DNA from: Verrucomicrobiia bacterium
GTDB lineage: Bacteria > Verrucomicrobiota > Verrucomicrobiia > Verrucomicrobiales > DEV007
Assembly: GCA_030425385.1 (NCBI GenBank)
Contig: JAUIAH010000004.1
Coordinates: forward strand, 248,001 to 312,000
Direction: 5' to 3'
DNA length: 64,000 bases
The notes under the pieces are model-generated. The model was not told the DNA's origin. It saw nothing but the letters and a program-made list of their open reading frames with translations, and searched no databases. This document shows positions 45,065 through 54,838 of this stretch, in pieces. Both the position numbers and the translations under genes were made by a program. Each line of letters starts with the position of its first letter. Position 1 is the stretch's first letter.

Positions 45065-46079
45065 GGAGCGGAACGGACTCCTCGCTGCGGGGAATTTCAT
45101 CATGGATCATGTGAAGATCATTGATGCGTATCCCGAGCCAGAAATGCTGACGACGATTCGTGCACAATCGAGCAGCAATGGCGGTGGCCCTTACAATGTG
45201 CTCAAAGACTTGGCCAAACTGGGAGCGCCGTTTCCTCTGGAGGCCGCGGGCCTGATCGGTGACGATGCCGATGGCGAGTGGATCCTGTCTGATTGTCAGA
45301 AGCATCACATTGCCACTTGGGGAATGGCCCGTGCCGAGAGTGCGGCCACCTCGTACACAGATGCTATGACCGTGGCGGACACGGGTCAGCGAACGTTCTT
45401 TCATCATCGCGGAGCCAACGCGATCTTTGGTCAGAAACACATCGATTTGAGTCGGAGTCAGGCGCGCTGGTTCTACCTCGGCTACCTGCTGCTGCTCGAT
45501 GAAATGGATGCTCTCGATGGTGAAGGCTCCACGCAGGCAAGTAAGGTGTTAGAAGAGGCCAAGAGAGTGGGATTTCACACGGTGGTCGATTTCGTGAGTG
45601 TGCCTGACAAACGAGCGAAAGCCATTGCCAAAGCAAGCCTTCCTCACGTGGACCTGTTATTCATCAATGAGATCGAGGCGGGATTTGTCACAGGCGATGC
45701 GCTCCGATCGGCACACGGCCCTAACTGGCAGGCTGCAGAGAGTGCCGCGAGCGCCCTCTTTGCCATGGGCGTTCGTGAAAGTGTGGTGATTCATTTCATG
45801 GAAGGCGCCATCGCCATGCATGCGGATGGAAGTTCAGATCGGCATGGTTCTGCGAGGGTGCCGGGTGACGCGATCGTCGGCTCGACGGGGGCGGGGGACG
45901 CCTTTGCGGCTGGCGTGATCTACGGCCGCCACGAGAATTGGAGCTGGCCAGAGAGCTTGGAGCTAGGGGTGTGCGCTGCTGCCGTGAGCCTGGGAGCGGG
46001 TCCTCCTTCGGATGCCATGTTGCCCGCCGCACAATGTTTGGAGAAAGGGCGCGCTTGGGGATATCGATCCATGCCATGA
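45057..46079 (+). CDS. PfkB-family carbohydrate kinase
   Basis: A 340-residue ribokinase-fold protein starting at ATG 45057 (MARERNGLLAAGNFIMD). The N-terminal AAGNFIMDHVKI and SSSNGGGPYNVLKDLAKLG carry the substrate-binding GG; the C-terminal VGSTGAGDAFAAG is the PfkB anion hole with catalytic Asp in GAGD. It phosphorylates a sugar using ATP. The stop overlaps the sulfatase start (ATGA), so all four genes appear to form one operon. Confidence 0.9.
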   Translation: MARERNGLLAAGNFIMDHVKIIDAYPEPEMLTTIRAQSSSNGGGPYNVLKDLAKLGAPFPLEAAGLIGDDADGEWILSDCQKHHIATWGMARAESAATSYTDAMTVADTGQRTFFHHRGANAIFGQKHIDLSRSQARWFYLGYLLLLDEMDALDGEGSTQASKVLEEAKRVGFHTVVDFVSVPDKRAKAIAKASLPHVDLLFINEIEAGFVTGDALRSAHGPNWQAAESAASALFAMGVRESVVIHFMEGAIAMHADGSSDRHGSARVPGDAIVGSTGAGDAFAAGVIYGRHENWSWPESLELGVCAAAVSLGAGPPSDAMLPAAQCLEKGRAWGYRSMP

Positions 46080-47827
46080 AGCTCTCACATCTTGTCATCG
46101 TCTCTCTTTGGGTTTCGCTAAGTGCCTTATTCGGGCGCGCGCCGAATGTGGTGGTGATCCTGACGGATGACCAAGGTTGGGGTGATCTCAGTCTGCATGG
46201 GAATACTAATTTAGAAACACCTCACCTGGACTCCTTGGCGCTTGAGGGTGCGCAATTCGAGCGGTTCTACGTGTGTCCGGTGTGTTCACCCACACGGGCA
46301 GAATTTCTCACAGGGCGCTACCACTTGAGGAGTGGCGTCACCAGCACCAGCGCGGGAGGTGAACGGATGAACGTGGACGAAGCAACAATTGCGGAGGCGT
46401 TTCGCGATGCCGGGTACGCCACTGGAGCCTTCGGCAAATGGCACAACGGCATGCAGTACCCCTATCATCCGAATGGGCGAGGGTTCGATGAATTCTATGG
46501 ATTCTGCTCCGGACATTGGGGGCACTATTTCGACCCTCCGTTAGACCACAACGGCCGTCAGGTGCAGGGGAAAGGCTTCGTCATCGATGATTTCACTGAG
46601 AAAGCCATGGCCTTCATGGAGGAGCATCAAGAGAGGCCCTTCTTTGTCTATCTGCCGTACAACACGCCCCACTCGCCCATGCAAGTGCCCGATCAATGGT
46701 GGAATCGGTTTAAGGACAGAGAGCTTGTCATGCGCCATCGGCTTCCTGACAAAGAAGATGTGCCACACACGCGCGCAGCATTGGCGATGTGTGAGAATAT
46801 CGATTGGAACGTGGGCCGGGTGCTTGCCAAGATTGACGCCTTGGCATTGCGTGAGGATACCATCGTGGTCTATTTCTGCGACAATGGTCCGAATGGGAAT
46901 CGGTGGAACGGAGGCATGAAAGGGCGGAAGGGTTCGACAGATGAAGGGGGTGTGCGTTCACCGCTATTCATTCGTTGGCCTCGCAAGATTGCCTCGCAAG
47001 TCATTGGGGAACCTGCAAGTGCGATCGACCTTCTTCCCACGTTGACCGCCCTTGCAGGGGTAGCCTGGGAGCCGCCCAAGCCGTTGGACGGCTTGAGTCT
47101 GCGAGCGCATCTGTTAGGAGAACCGCTGACGAAGTGGGTGACGGATCGCCCCATCTACAGTGCCTGGCGTCAGAAGGTGGCTGTGCGTCAATGGCCTTGG
47201 ATCTACACGCATGATGACCAGCTCTTTCATTTGGACAAGGATCCTGGTCAGCAGATGCCGATAGGGGATCGCTTTCCTGACAAAGTGGCGATGCTGGCCA
47301 GACTGAGAGATAAGTGGGTAGCAAATGTGGCTGGAATGACTGCTTCGGGAATGAGGCCCTTCGTGATCGGGCATCCTGATTGCTTGATCACGACCCTGCC
47401 CGCCCGTGACGCTACTGCCCACGGGGGCATCAAGCGATCCAATCGTTTTCCGAATGACTCTCATTTCACTCATTGGACGTCGCTTGAGGATGAGATTACC
47501 TGGCCAGTGGAAGTGCAGCAGGCGGGGAAATATGCAGTCGAGCTGCACTATACCTGTCCCGAAGAAAGCACCGGATCGGAGGTGGTGCTGTCACTGGGCA
47601 ATAGCCGACTGGTGGGAACCATTCGTGAGGCTCACGATCCGCCGTTGTTAGGCGCCGAGGAGGATCGCGTGCCTCGAATCGAATCCTATGTGAAGGCTTT
47701 TAAGGCGGTACGGTTGGGAGAACTCGACTTGGAAGAAGGGCAGGGGACGTTATCGCTCCGCGCCACAAGGATCCCAGGGGAGGAAGTGATGGATTTCCGT
47801 CTATTGCAGTTCACACGTCTCGACTGA
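46076..47827 (+). CDS. Arylsulfatase-like S1 sulfatase with C-terminal beta domain
   Basis: A 583-residue exported sulfatase starting at ATG 46076 with a signal peptide (LVIVSLWVSLSALFG). Metal-binding start NVVVILTDDQGWGDL, modification motif C-S-P-T-R with Cys70, then AFGKWHNGM, NTPHSPMQVP, VYFCDNGPNGNRWNGGMKG with the conserved Lys. The last ~140 residues (after about 440) form a separate beta-sandwich-like unit, often a carbohydrate-binding or sulfatase tail. It is coupled to the kinase and probably releases sulfate from the sugar that the operon catabolises (inference). Confidence 0.88.
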   Translation: MKLSHLVIVSLWVSLSALFGRAPNVVVILTDDQGWGDLSLHGNTNLETPHLDSLALEGAQFERFYVCPVCSPTRAEFLTGRYHLRSGVTSTSAGGERMNVDEATIAEAFRDAGYATGAFGKWHNGMQYPYHPNGRGFDEFYGFCSGHWGHYFDPPLDHNGRQVQGKGFVIDDFTEKAMAFMEEHQERPFFVYLPYNTPHSPMQVPDQWWNRFKDRELVMRHRLPDKEDVPHTRAALAMCENIDWNVGRVLAKIDALALREDTIVVYFCDNGPNGNRWNGGMKGRKGSTDEGGVRSPLFIRWPRKIASQVIGEPASAIDLLPTLTALAGVAWEPPKPLDGLSLRAHLLGEPLTKWVTDRPIYSAWRQKVAVRQWPWIYTHDDQLFHLDKDPGQQMPIGDRFPDKVAMLARLRDKWVANVAGMTASGMRPFVIGHPDCLITTLPARDATAHGGIKRSNRFPNDSHFTHWTSLEDEITWPVEVQQAGKYAVELHYTCPEESTGSEVVLSLGNSRLVGTIREAHDPPLLGAEEDRVPRIESYVKAFKAVRLGELDLEEGQGTLSLRATRIPGEEVMDFRLLQFTRLD

Positions 47828-47874
47828 CTAGGCCCCCTTTACAAAAGGGAGGTTGTGGCTTACACTATCGCGAA

Positions 47875-49446
47875 ATGGCGCGGAAGAGCCGATCCAAACG
47901 ACGTCGAGCCAACAAGAAACGGAATGCGACACGTCCGAAACAGGGGCCTGACAAGGTGCCCGAGGCCGCGCATGCGGAGGATGTGATCATTTCTGAGACG
48001 CAGGATTTGGAGGCGGAGGCCAATGTGGTGGATATTGATACCATTGTGCCAGCAGAAGAACCAGTCGTGGTCGTGAGGAAAGTGTCAGCGATGGAAGAAA
48101 CCACGGTCCCGGCAGAAGTGATTGAAATCCGACCAGTAGCAGAGCCGGAGGCCGAGATCGACTCGACTCCGAGTACGATTCCACCGCCACGAAAGCCGTC
48201 CGTGCCTCCCAATGAGGAGACGCCTCTCGATGAATTGGACGAGTTGCAGGCGGAATTGGATGCGTTGCTTTCTCAAGAGATCACGGACGACAATGTGGAA
48301 GAGCATCTGACGGCGATTGATAAGACGCAGCAGTCCATTCATCGGCTCGAGCTCAAACTGAATAAAGTGGATCGCCTCCCAGATGACCTCGATCCTGAGA
48401 TTGGAGAATCGTCTGCAGCAAAGCCTGCGCCTTCCTTGCCTGCGCGTCCGGTCCCTCCAGCGTTCACGGGGCGCCCCGACATCCCCGAAACCGCCTCCAT
48501 GTCTTGGGGGGAGCCGCGTGCGGGAGTCGGTGCCGGCAAGGAACGTCCAGAGGGCGATGCGGAGGTTCTGCGTGCGTTAGAATCAGTGCCTTTGATAGGA
48601 CGATTTCTCGTTCGTGATGGGCGTTGGCGTCTGTCTGCCCTGTTCTTCCCCACATTTGGAAGCATTTGTGTCGTGGTCTACTATCTCGCGGTGACGCTGA
48701 TGCAGGGCAGTGCGGATCCACTTCGCAGTGTCGCGGGGGGAGAAGAGAAACAGCCGCGAGCCACCGCTATTCCAACTGAGGAGATTCGAGAAGTGCTCCT
48801 TGGGTACGCGCGGGCTCCAGATTGGGAGACGAAGCTGAAATACATTCGTGCCCCGGGGCATTTGGTGCCAGTGGTGAGAGAATACTATCAGAAGCATCCT
48901 ATTGTCCCCGCGGAAGATGTGAGACTTGGCATGGCGCAGCCGGTCACTCTCAATGGCCTTGAGATTCTCAAGTTGGAGGCCACACTCCTGCCGAGCGGGC
49001 AGTTGTTTGAGGCGATGTTAGAACGAGATCCACATGGACATCTGAAGGTCGATTGGGAAGTCGCGGTCGACTATCAGGAAATTGATTGGAATCAGTTCGC
49101 TGCGGAGCAACGGACGGACCCTGTCCAATTGCGGGTGGTGGCGCGAGAAGAGGATTATTATAACTTTCAGTATTCTGACGACTCGGTTTATCGCTGTTAT
49201 CGATTGTGGTATCCGCATAGTGAGTGGCCCACCTTCTATGGTTATGTGAAGCGCGATGGTGAGATAGATCGTCAGATGCAAGAGCACATCACGCTTTCGG
49301 GAGATGGGCGTTATGCCTTCATCCTATCACTTGCGTATGCAGAAGAGACTCCTAAAGAGGCGCCTTTGGTAGAGATCCGAGAGGTCGTGTGTCCCAGTTG
49401 GGTGATCGACTACGAAGCCCGTGCCAAGGGCCGGGGTGCCTCCTGA
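47875..49446 (+). CDS. Single-pass membrane protein, lineage-specific
   Basis: A 523-residue protein with no recognised domain. The first ~230 residues are low-complexity, starting with a very basic cluster (RKSRSKRRRANKKRN) and then acidic and Pro-rich segments, including a coiled helix (DELDELQAELDALL). One membrane helix lies at about 260-280 (LSALFFPTFGSICVVVYYLAV). The C-terminal ~230 residues form a globular extracytoplasmic region with DYYNFQYSDDSVYRCYRLWY. It precedes glmM by 45 bp and could be a cell-envelope or division factor; this is unproven. Confidence 0.55.
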   Translation: MARKSRSKRRRANKKRNATRPKQGPDKVPEAAHAEDVIISETQDLEAEANVVDIDTIVPAEEPVVVVRKVSAMEETTVPAEVIEIRPVAEPEAEIDSTPSTIPPPRKPSVPPNEETPLDELDELQAELDALLSQEITDDNVEEHLTAIDKTQQSIHRLELKLNKVDRLPDDLDPEIGESSAAKPAPSLPARPVPPAFTGRPDIPETASMSWGEPRAGVGAGKERPEGDAEVLRALESVPLIGRFLVRDGRWRLSALFFPTFGSICVVVYYLAVTLMQGSADPLRSVAGGEEKQPRATAIPTEEIREVLLGYARAPDWETKLKYIRAPGHLVPVVREYYQKHPIVPAEDVRLGMAQPVTLNGLEILKLEATLLPSGQLFEAMLERDPHGHLKVDWEVAVDYQEIDWNQFAAEQRTDPVQLRVVAREEDYYNFQYSDDSVYRCYRLWYPHSEWPTFYGYVKRDGEIDRQMQEHITLSGDGRYAFILSLAYAEETPKEAPLVEIREVVCPSWVIDYEARAKGRGAS

Positions 49447-49491
49447 CACATTTGGCATTTGCGCTGGGCACGAGTGTGGGTAGGTAGGGAG

Positions 49492-50844
49492 ATGGGTAAA
49501 CTATTCGGAACTGATGGTATTCGTGGCACGGCGAATCGCTATCCTATCACGCCGGACCTTGCTCTTGTCGTAGGCAAGAGCATTGCCAAGGTGCTCGGCG
49601 CGGATAAAACCGTGCAGCATAAGGTCGTGATCGGGAAGGATACCCGTATCTCAGGTTACATGTTAGAGACCGCTCTCACGAGCGGGTTGGTGAGTTACGG
49701 CATGGATGTTCTGCTCGTGGGGCCTCTCCCTACGCCAGCAGTGGCTCATCTGACCAAATCGATGGGTTGTGCCGCCGGGATCATGTTGACCGCTTCCCAC
49801 AACCCGCCTGAGGATAATGGGCTCAAGATCTTTGGCGCGGACGGCTTTAAACTTTCGGATGCCTTGGAGGCGGAAGTCGAGCGTTGGATCTTGGAAGGCG
49901 TGCCCGAGGACGATGCGGTGTCCTGTGAGGAATTGGGGAAAGCATTCCGAGTTGAGGATGGGCGCGGACGCTACATTGAGTTTGTGAAAGGGATCGTTGG
50001 CAATGCCAACCTCGAAGGGATGAAAGTCGTCGTCGATGCGGCGCATGGCGCGGCCTATCATTTGGGTCCGCTCATATTGGAAGAAATGGGGGCCGAAGTG
50101 ATCGCGACAGGCGATTCGCCTAACGGTCTCAATATCAATCAAGATTGCGGCGCGTTGCACCCGCATACGGCAGAGGCCTTGGTGAAGATGCACGGGGCCG
50201 ATGTGGGGGTCACGTTCGATGGAGATGCCGACCGAGTCATCTTCGTCGATCATCACGGCAACCAAGTGAATGGCGATCGTGTGCTCGCTTTGTCTGCGAT
50301 TGGATTGCACGAAGAGGGCATCCTCGCGAACGACACAGCGGTCGTGACGTCGATGACCAATCTCGGATTGATTGAAGCATTGAAGGCGCGCGGCATTGCG
50401 GTTGAAGTGACCGGCGTGGGCGACCGTCAGGTGATTGAGCGCATGCGTCAGGGAGGATATGTCTTCGGTGGAGAGAATTCTGGGCACGTGATCTTTGGGG
50501 AACATTCGACGACGGGCGACGGAATCTTGACGGCGCTGAAGATTCTCACCTGGATGAAAGCGAAAGGTAAGAGTCTCGCTGAATTGGCTGATTGTATGGA
50601 GGAATACCCGCAACGTCTTATTTCTATTCCTGTGCGGGAGAAGAAGCCGATCGAGGACGTGCCCGGAATGCAGGCGTTGATTGCCCAATGCGAGGAAACC
50701 TTTGGAGAACGTGGGCGCTCCGTGATTCGCTATTCAGGTACAGAGAATAAGATCCGTATCTTGCTCGAATGCGTCGACGATAATTTGGTCAAGACCTTTG
50801 CCGAGAAGTTTGAATCATTGATCAAACAAGAATTGTGCGCTTGA
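49492..50844 (+). CDS. glmM: Phosphoglucosamine mutase
   Basis: A 450-residue enzyme beginning MGKLFGTDGIRGTAN at ATG 49492 (a longer frame from 49459 is not conserved). Catalytic phosphoserine loop TASHNPPEDNG with Ser102; metal loop VTFDGDADRVIF; sugar-binding GGENSGH; C-terminal RYSGTENKIRI phosphate site. It interconverts glucosamine-6-phosphate and glucosamine-1-phosphate for UDP-GlcNAc. Its stop overlaps the start of the next gene, and glmS follows, so the operon supplies peptidoglycan and LPS precursors. Confidence 0.95.
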   Translation: MGKLFGTDGIRGTANRYPITPDLALVVGKSIAKVLGADKTVQHKVVIGKDTRISGYMLETALTSGLVSYGMDVLLVGPLPTPAVAHLTKSMGCAAGIMLTASHNPPEDNGLKIFGADGFKLSDALEAEVERWILEGVPEDDAVSCEELGKAFRVEDGRGRYIEFVKGIVGNANLEGMKVVVDAAHGAAYHLGPLILEEMGAEVIATGDSPNGLNINQDCGALHPHTAEALVKMHGADVGVTFDGDADRVIFVDHHGNQVNGDRVLALSAIGLHEEGILANDTAVVTSMTNLGLIEALKARGIAVEVTGVGDRQVIERMRQGGYVFGGENSGHVIFGEHSTTGDGILTALKILTWMKAKGKSLAELADCMEEYPQRLISIPVREKKPIEDVPGMQALIAQCEETFGERGRSVIRYSGTENKIRILLECVDDNLVKTFAEKFESLIKQELCA

Positions 50845-51731
50845 AGATCGGATCCATTTCATCGCCCGAAGCTCAGTGGGCGCCCCTGACCGAGACACGA
50901 GCCATCGGCGACTGTTATGTTGCTGGGCGGCAGATGCGAGTGTGGCAGCGGCTTGCTTGCGAAGATGCTGGCTTTGATTGGGTGGAGGAGTCGAATCTGG
51001 CAGACTATCATTTGCTTGAGAACGCCTGGGTTTCCGCAGCTGCGTTGCGCCATTGGGAACAGCGTGGAGCTGCGACGCTGATGATTGGAGAGCAGATAAT
51101 CGGATATCCTGCCTCTGGTGTCACCGATGATCGCGTGGATGTGGGAGAATCGGGGGCTTGCCTTCGTTATGCCTGGGATTGCTTGAATCTTCAGGAGAGG
51201 TTGTTAGGGGAGATCGAGGCATCTCGGATCGAAGGAGAGGTGCATGAGCGTGCGACGATAGATGGAATCGTGGTCATAGAGAAAGGTGCTAAGATCCTTC
51301 CTGGCGTTTATATCGAAGGCGTCGCGGTGATCGGTGCGAATTGTAAGATTGGACCCAATGCTTATCTCAGGGGGAAGACGATGATCGGCGAGGGATGTCA
51401 TATTGGGCAGGCGGTGGAGGTGAAGAACGCCATCATCTACCCCCGCACGGCAATGGGACATCTCACTTATTGTGGCGATTCTGTGGTTGGAGAAGGCGTC
51501 AACTTCGGCGCGGGAACGATTGTGTCGAACTTTCGCCATGACGGTAAGAATCACCGATCCATGATCGATGGAGCCTTGATTGATACAGGTCGACGGAAGT
51601 TCGGGGCCATCATTGGTGATGGTGTTCATACTGGGATCCAAACGGGCATTTATCCGGGGAGAAAGCTCTGGCCGCACACTTCGACTCTTCCGGGAGAGAT
51701 CGTGCAGCGCGATCTGTTGCCAGTGGGCTAA
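50835..51731 (+). CDS. Left-handed beta-helix acyl/nucleotidyl-transferase-like protein (GlmU C-terminal type)
   Basis: A 298-residue protein with hexapeptide repeats in the second half (IEGVAVIGANCKIGPNAYLRG, IGEGCHIGQAVEVKN, VGEGVNFGAGTIVSNF), the left-handed beta helix of GlmU-type acyltransferases. The N-terminal ~100 residues differ from the GlmU uridylyltransferase and lack its GTAGT loop. Its place between glmM and glmS suggests a role in UDP-GlcNAc formation, for example acetylation of GlcN-1-P with uridylylation done elsewhere. Start is GTG 50835 or TTG 50841; both overlap the glmM stop. Confidence 0.75.
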   Translation: MRLKIGSISSPEAQWAPLTETRAIGDCYVAGRQMRVWQRLACEDAGFDWVEESNLADYHLLENAWVSAAALRHWEQRGAATLMIGEQIIGYPASGVTDDRVDVGESGACLRYAWDCLNLQERLLGEIEASRIEGEVHERATIDGIVVIEKGAKILPGVYIEGVAVIGANCKIGPNAYLRGKTMIGEGCHIGQAVEVKNAIIYPRTAMGHLTYCGDSVVGEGVNFGAGTIVSNFRHDGKNHRSMIDGALIDTGRRKFGAIIGDGVHTGIQTGIYPGRKLWPHTSTLPGEIVQRDLLPVG

Positions 51732-51768
51732 CATCGCAATGAAATTTCACATCCTATCCCTATAAATT

Positions 51769-53604
51769 ATGTGTGGTATTGTTGGCTATATTGGAGATAA
51801 AGAGGCCGGTCAGGTCTTGATCAATGGGCTGCGTCGCCTGGAGTATCGCGGGTATGACTCCGCCGGCGTGTCGTTGACCAATGGTGACGAGTTGTGTGTG
51901 GTGAAGCGCCCGGGTAAAGTGGCGGCACTCAGTCAGGCGGTCCAAGAGGAACCAGGAAGTTTGCGTCAGCATCGCGTGGGCGTGGCGCATACACGATGGG
52001 CCACACATGGACCACCCACCCAGGTGAATGCGCATCCTCATCTGGATAGAAGTGGCCGCATCGCCATGGTGCATAATGGGATCATTGAGAACTATCGCGA
52101 TATTCGAGCCCATCTGGAGCAGAAAGGACATGCTTTCGATTCGGAAACAGATAGCGAAGTGCTAGCCCATTTGATTGGCGATTATTATCAAGGGAATCTG
52201 TTAGAAGCTGTGTGTGCGGCCTTGCAGAAAGTGGAGGGTACCTTTGGCATCGCAGTTATTTGTCAAGACGAACCGGATCAAGTCATCGCGGCCAGGCGGG
52301 GGAGCCCTATCGTTATTGGCGTGGGCAAGAACGAGTGTGTGGTTGCGAGTGATGCTGCCGCTGTGGTGGCCGTGACGCAACAAGTGATCTACCTGGATGA
52401 TAACGATGTGGCCATTGTCACGCCGGGTGCGGTGGACATCCGCGATTTGAACAATGTTCCGGTCAATCGAGAGATTTCAGAGCTTGAGTGGTCGGATACC
52501 TCAGCTGAGTTGGGCGGTTTCGAGCATTTCATGCTGAAGGAGATCCATGAGCAGCCAGACTCCATTCGCAATGCGATCCGCGGGCGAATGGATTTCGATA
52601 ATGGGACAGCTGTCCTGTCAGGACTGGGGACGACACCGCGTGAAATTTCGGAGGTTCAACGCGCGATCATCGTCGGTTGTGGAACCTCCATGAATGCGGG
52701 GATGGTGGGAGAGTATGCCTTTGAGAACTTCGCCGATATGCCGACAGAGGTGGAGCAAGCGGCAGAGTTCCGTTATCGGAATCCGATCATCAAGGCGAGC
52801 GATTTCGTTCTGGCAATCAGCCAATCGGGCGAGACTGCGGACACGCTTGCTGCCGTACGCGAGGCCATTCAGAAGGGAGCGTGGGTCTCTGGTATCTGTA
52901 ACGTGGTCGGTTCGACGATTGCTAGGGAAACTGGGCGTGGGATTTATTTGCATGCAGGACCGGAGATCAGTGTTGCCTCGACCAAGGCGTTCACCTGTCA
53001 GGTGGCGGTCCTCCTTATGATTGCGCTCAAGTTCGGCCGTTGCGGACGGCTGTCGTGCACGAAGGGACGCGAGATTGCCAAGGCGATCGAGTCATTGCCA
53101 ATGCTAGTAGAACAGGTGTTAGAGCGGAATGACATCATCGCCAAGGAGGCTGAGAAATGGGTGGAAACGGATCATGCCTTCTTCATAGGGAGAGGATATC
53201 AATTTCCGGTAGCTTTGGAAGGGGCCCTAAAGCTGAAAGAGATCAGTTACATTCATGCCGAAGGCTACCATGCTGCTGAATTGAAGCATGGCCCAATCGC
53301 TCTGTTAGAGTCTGGTATTCCTGTGGTTGCGCTCGTGAATGAAGCCCCAGGCAAGGAGAAGACGATTGGCAACGCGCATGAGTGCGCGGCGCGCGGCGCC
53401 CGCATTGTAGGACTGATAACAGAAGGGGACACGGAGACAGCAGCCCTGATGGATAGCGTGATCGAGATCCCCAAGTGTCCTGACTACGTTGCGCCGGTGC
53501 CGATGGCTGTCGCCTTGCAGTTGCTTTCCTATCACGTCGCTCGCCTGCGTGGATGTGCGATCGATCAGCCTCGGAATCTCGCCAAGAGCGTGACGGTAGA
53601 GTAG
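51769..53604 (+). CDS. glmS: Glutamine--fructose-6-phosphate aminotransferase (isomerizing)
   Basis: A 611-residue enzyme with N-terminal Cys after Met (MCGIVGYIGDKEA), the Ntn-type glutaminase nucleophile. Glutaminase loops include RLEYRGYDSAGV, HTRWATHG and NGIIENY; two SIS isomerase domains follow (AIIVGCGTSMNAG, AISQSGETADTLAAV, ISVASTKAFTCQV) and the C-terminus ends DQPRNLAKSVTVE, the conserved GlmS tail. It makes glucosamine-6-phosphate, the first step toward UDP-GlcNAc. It follows the GlmU-like gene by 37 bp; glmM is upstream. A TACAAAGC/GCTTTGTA hairpin lies 5 bp after the stop. Confidence 0.97.
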   Translation: MCGIVGYIGDKEAGQVLINGLRRLEYRGYDSAGVSLTNGDELCVVKRPGKVAALSQAVQEEPGSLRQHRVGVAHTRWATHGPPTQVNAHPHLDRSGRIAMVHNGIIENYRDIRAHLEQKGHAFDSETDSEVLAHLIGDYYQGNLLEAVCAALQKVEGTFGIAVICQDEPDQVIAARRGSPIVIGVGKNECVVASDAAAVVAVTQQVIYLDDNDVAIVTPGAVDIRDLNNVPVNREISELEWSDTSAELGGFEHFMLKEIHEQPDSIRNAIRGRMDFDNGTAVLSGLGTTPREISEVQRAIIVGCGTSMNAGMVGEYAFENFADMPTEVEQAAEFRYRNPIIKASDFVLAISQSGETADTLAAVREAIQKGAWVSGICNVVGSTIARETGRGIYLHAGPEISVASTKAFTCQVAVLLMIALKFGRCGRLSCTKGREIAKAIESLPMLVEQVLERNDIIAKEAEKWVETDHAFFIGRGYQFPVALEGALKLKEISYIHAEGYHAAELKHGPIALLESGIPVVALVNEAPGKEKTIGNAHECAARGARIVGLITEGDTETAALMDSVIEIPKCPDYVAPVPMAVALQLLSYHVARLRGCAIDQPRNLAKSVTVE

Positions 53605-53608
53605 GGGA

Positions 53609-53631
53609 TACAAAGCGGACCTGGCTTTGTA
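53609..53631 (+). terminator. Hairpin after glmS
   Basis: TACAAAGC (53609-53616) and GCTTTGTA (53624-53631) form a perfect 8-bp stem with a 7-nt loop directly after the glmS stop. There is no T-run, so termination strength is uncertain; it may also protect the mRNA end. Confidence 0.5.
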
Positions 53632-53671
53632 ATCGCCTTGCTTCGTTCGGCGTGCGAGAGACGTTGCCAAG

Positions 53672-54838
53672 ATGCCGTGGTTCCGTTTCTCGATTCATTG
53701 GTTCAGCCTCCTCTTTGTAGGGGCCGTGTTCGCCATCTTTGGTGGCTCCTTGATTCAGCCATTTGCGGCGTTCTCCCCGAGCGCGCATGAGCGGCACGCG
53801 GTCGTTCTCATTCATGGGTTGCGCAACAATGGTTCTGTGTGGGATGCGAAAGGTTACTTGGCATCCCTGCGTGATCATGATGCTTTTCATGTGGCCGGAC
53901 ATTGGGAAGACGATGCGCTCCGGCTTATCCCCAAAGAGACTCTCGATACCGTGCCGGTCTTCACGCTAACGCTTCCGGAGAATGGCACGGTTGATCTGCG
54001 CGAATCAGCGAAGTCTGTTGCGTCCATGCTCCGTGCAGCCCATGAGCAGGCCGGCATCGATTCCTTCACGCTGGTTGGGAAAAGCCTCGGGGGCATCGTG
54101 GCGCGTGAATATGTGAGTGGGCCACTCTATCAGGATAACGTCGATCATCTCATTACCATTTCATCGCCTCATCTCGGGAGTGAGTTAGCGTATCTGCCAG
54201 AAGCTTATGTGGCCATGAAAGCGTGGGTCACGCAACATTCCAACTGGGCCTGGCAAGAACCCCAAGGTTGGTGGGACACGGTGGAGAGAACGATCGCCCG
54301 CGAAGCCACCGGATGGGGCTTTGGCTTATTGAAAGAAGCGAAGGAACTTTCACTCAATGCCGGTTATCCCATCGAGGCGCCCGGCCTACGCATGCTCTTG
54401 CCGCCAGAGGAGGGGAATTATCTTGCCGAACTCAATACGCGCGCACATCCCACCCAGATTCGTTACACGGCGATCATCGCCAAGGCGCATCCGGGTGATT
54501 ATGGGTGGAAAGATCTGCGGTCCGATGTGCAGCGCCTGTGGGATGGGGACATCGCTGATCTGGGAATGTTGCCAGTGGTTGCAGACGTCGGCCGTTCGCT
54601 GCTGCATGTGTGTCGCCATGGACTGGATACCCATGCTGGGTCTCTGGTAGGCGATGGGGTGGTGTCCGAACCTTCGCAGGACCTTTCGCGCGTGCACGCC
54701 TTCCGTCACGGCTCAGGACTTCGGGTGGAAACAATCACGTTGGAGGCTGGTCATCACCAAGTGCATCATCATGTGCATCTGCCAGAACTGCTTCTCCCTC
54801 GTCTTGCAGCCACTGGAGCGCTTCCTCACGAGAGCTGA
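53672..54838 (+). CDS. Alpha/beta hydrolase, PGAP1/lipase-like, membrane-anchored or exported
   Basis: A 388-residue hydrolase with an N-terminal hydrophobic segment (FSLLFVGAVFAIFGGSLI). The oxyanion-hole strand is AVVLIHGLRNNG; the nucleophile elbow is G-K-S-L-G-G (Ser in TLVGKSLGGIVAREY), and a His-rich C-terminal GHHQVHHHVH likely gives the catalytic His. It resembles triacylglycerol lipases of the PGAP1 type. Acts on an ester substrate in the envelope or outside the cell. Its 3' end overlaps the convergent CCA-type gene by 104 bp. Confidence 0.78.
   Translation: MPWFRFSIHWFSLLFVGAVFAIFGGSLIQPFAAFSPSAHERHAVVLIHGLRNNGSVWDAKGYLASLRDHDAFHVAGHWEDDALRLIPKETLDTVPVFTLTLPENGTVDLRESAKSVASMLRAAHEQAGIDSFTLVGKSLGGIVAREYVSGPLYQDNVDHLITISSPHLGSELAYLPEAYVAMKAWVTQHSNWAWQEPQGWWDTVERTIAREATGWGFGLLKEAKELSLNAGYPIEAPGLRMLLPPEEGNYLAELNTRAHPTQIRYTAIIAKAHPGDYGWKDLRSDVQRLWDGDIADLGMLPVVADVGRSLLHVCRHGLDTHAGSLVGDGVVSEPSQDLSRVHAFRHGSGLRVETITLEAGHHQVHHHVHLPELLLPRLAATGALPHES

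Noticed and set aside
47835-47849. CCCTTT/AAAGGG hairpin after the third sulfatase
   Set aside because: Short stem and very small loop, no T-run; may be chance.
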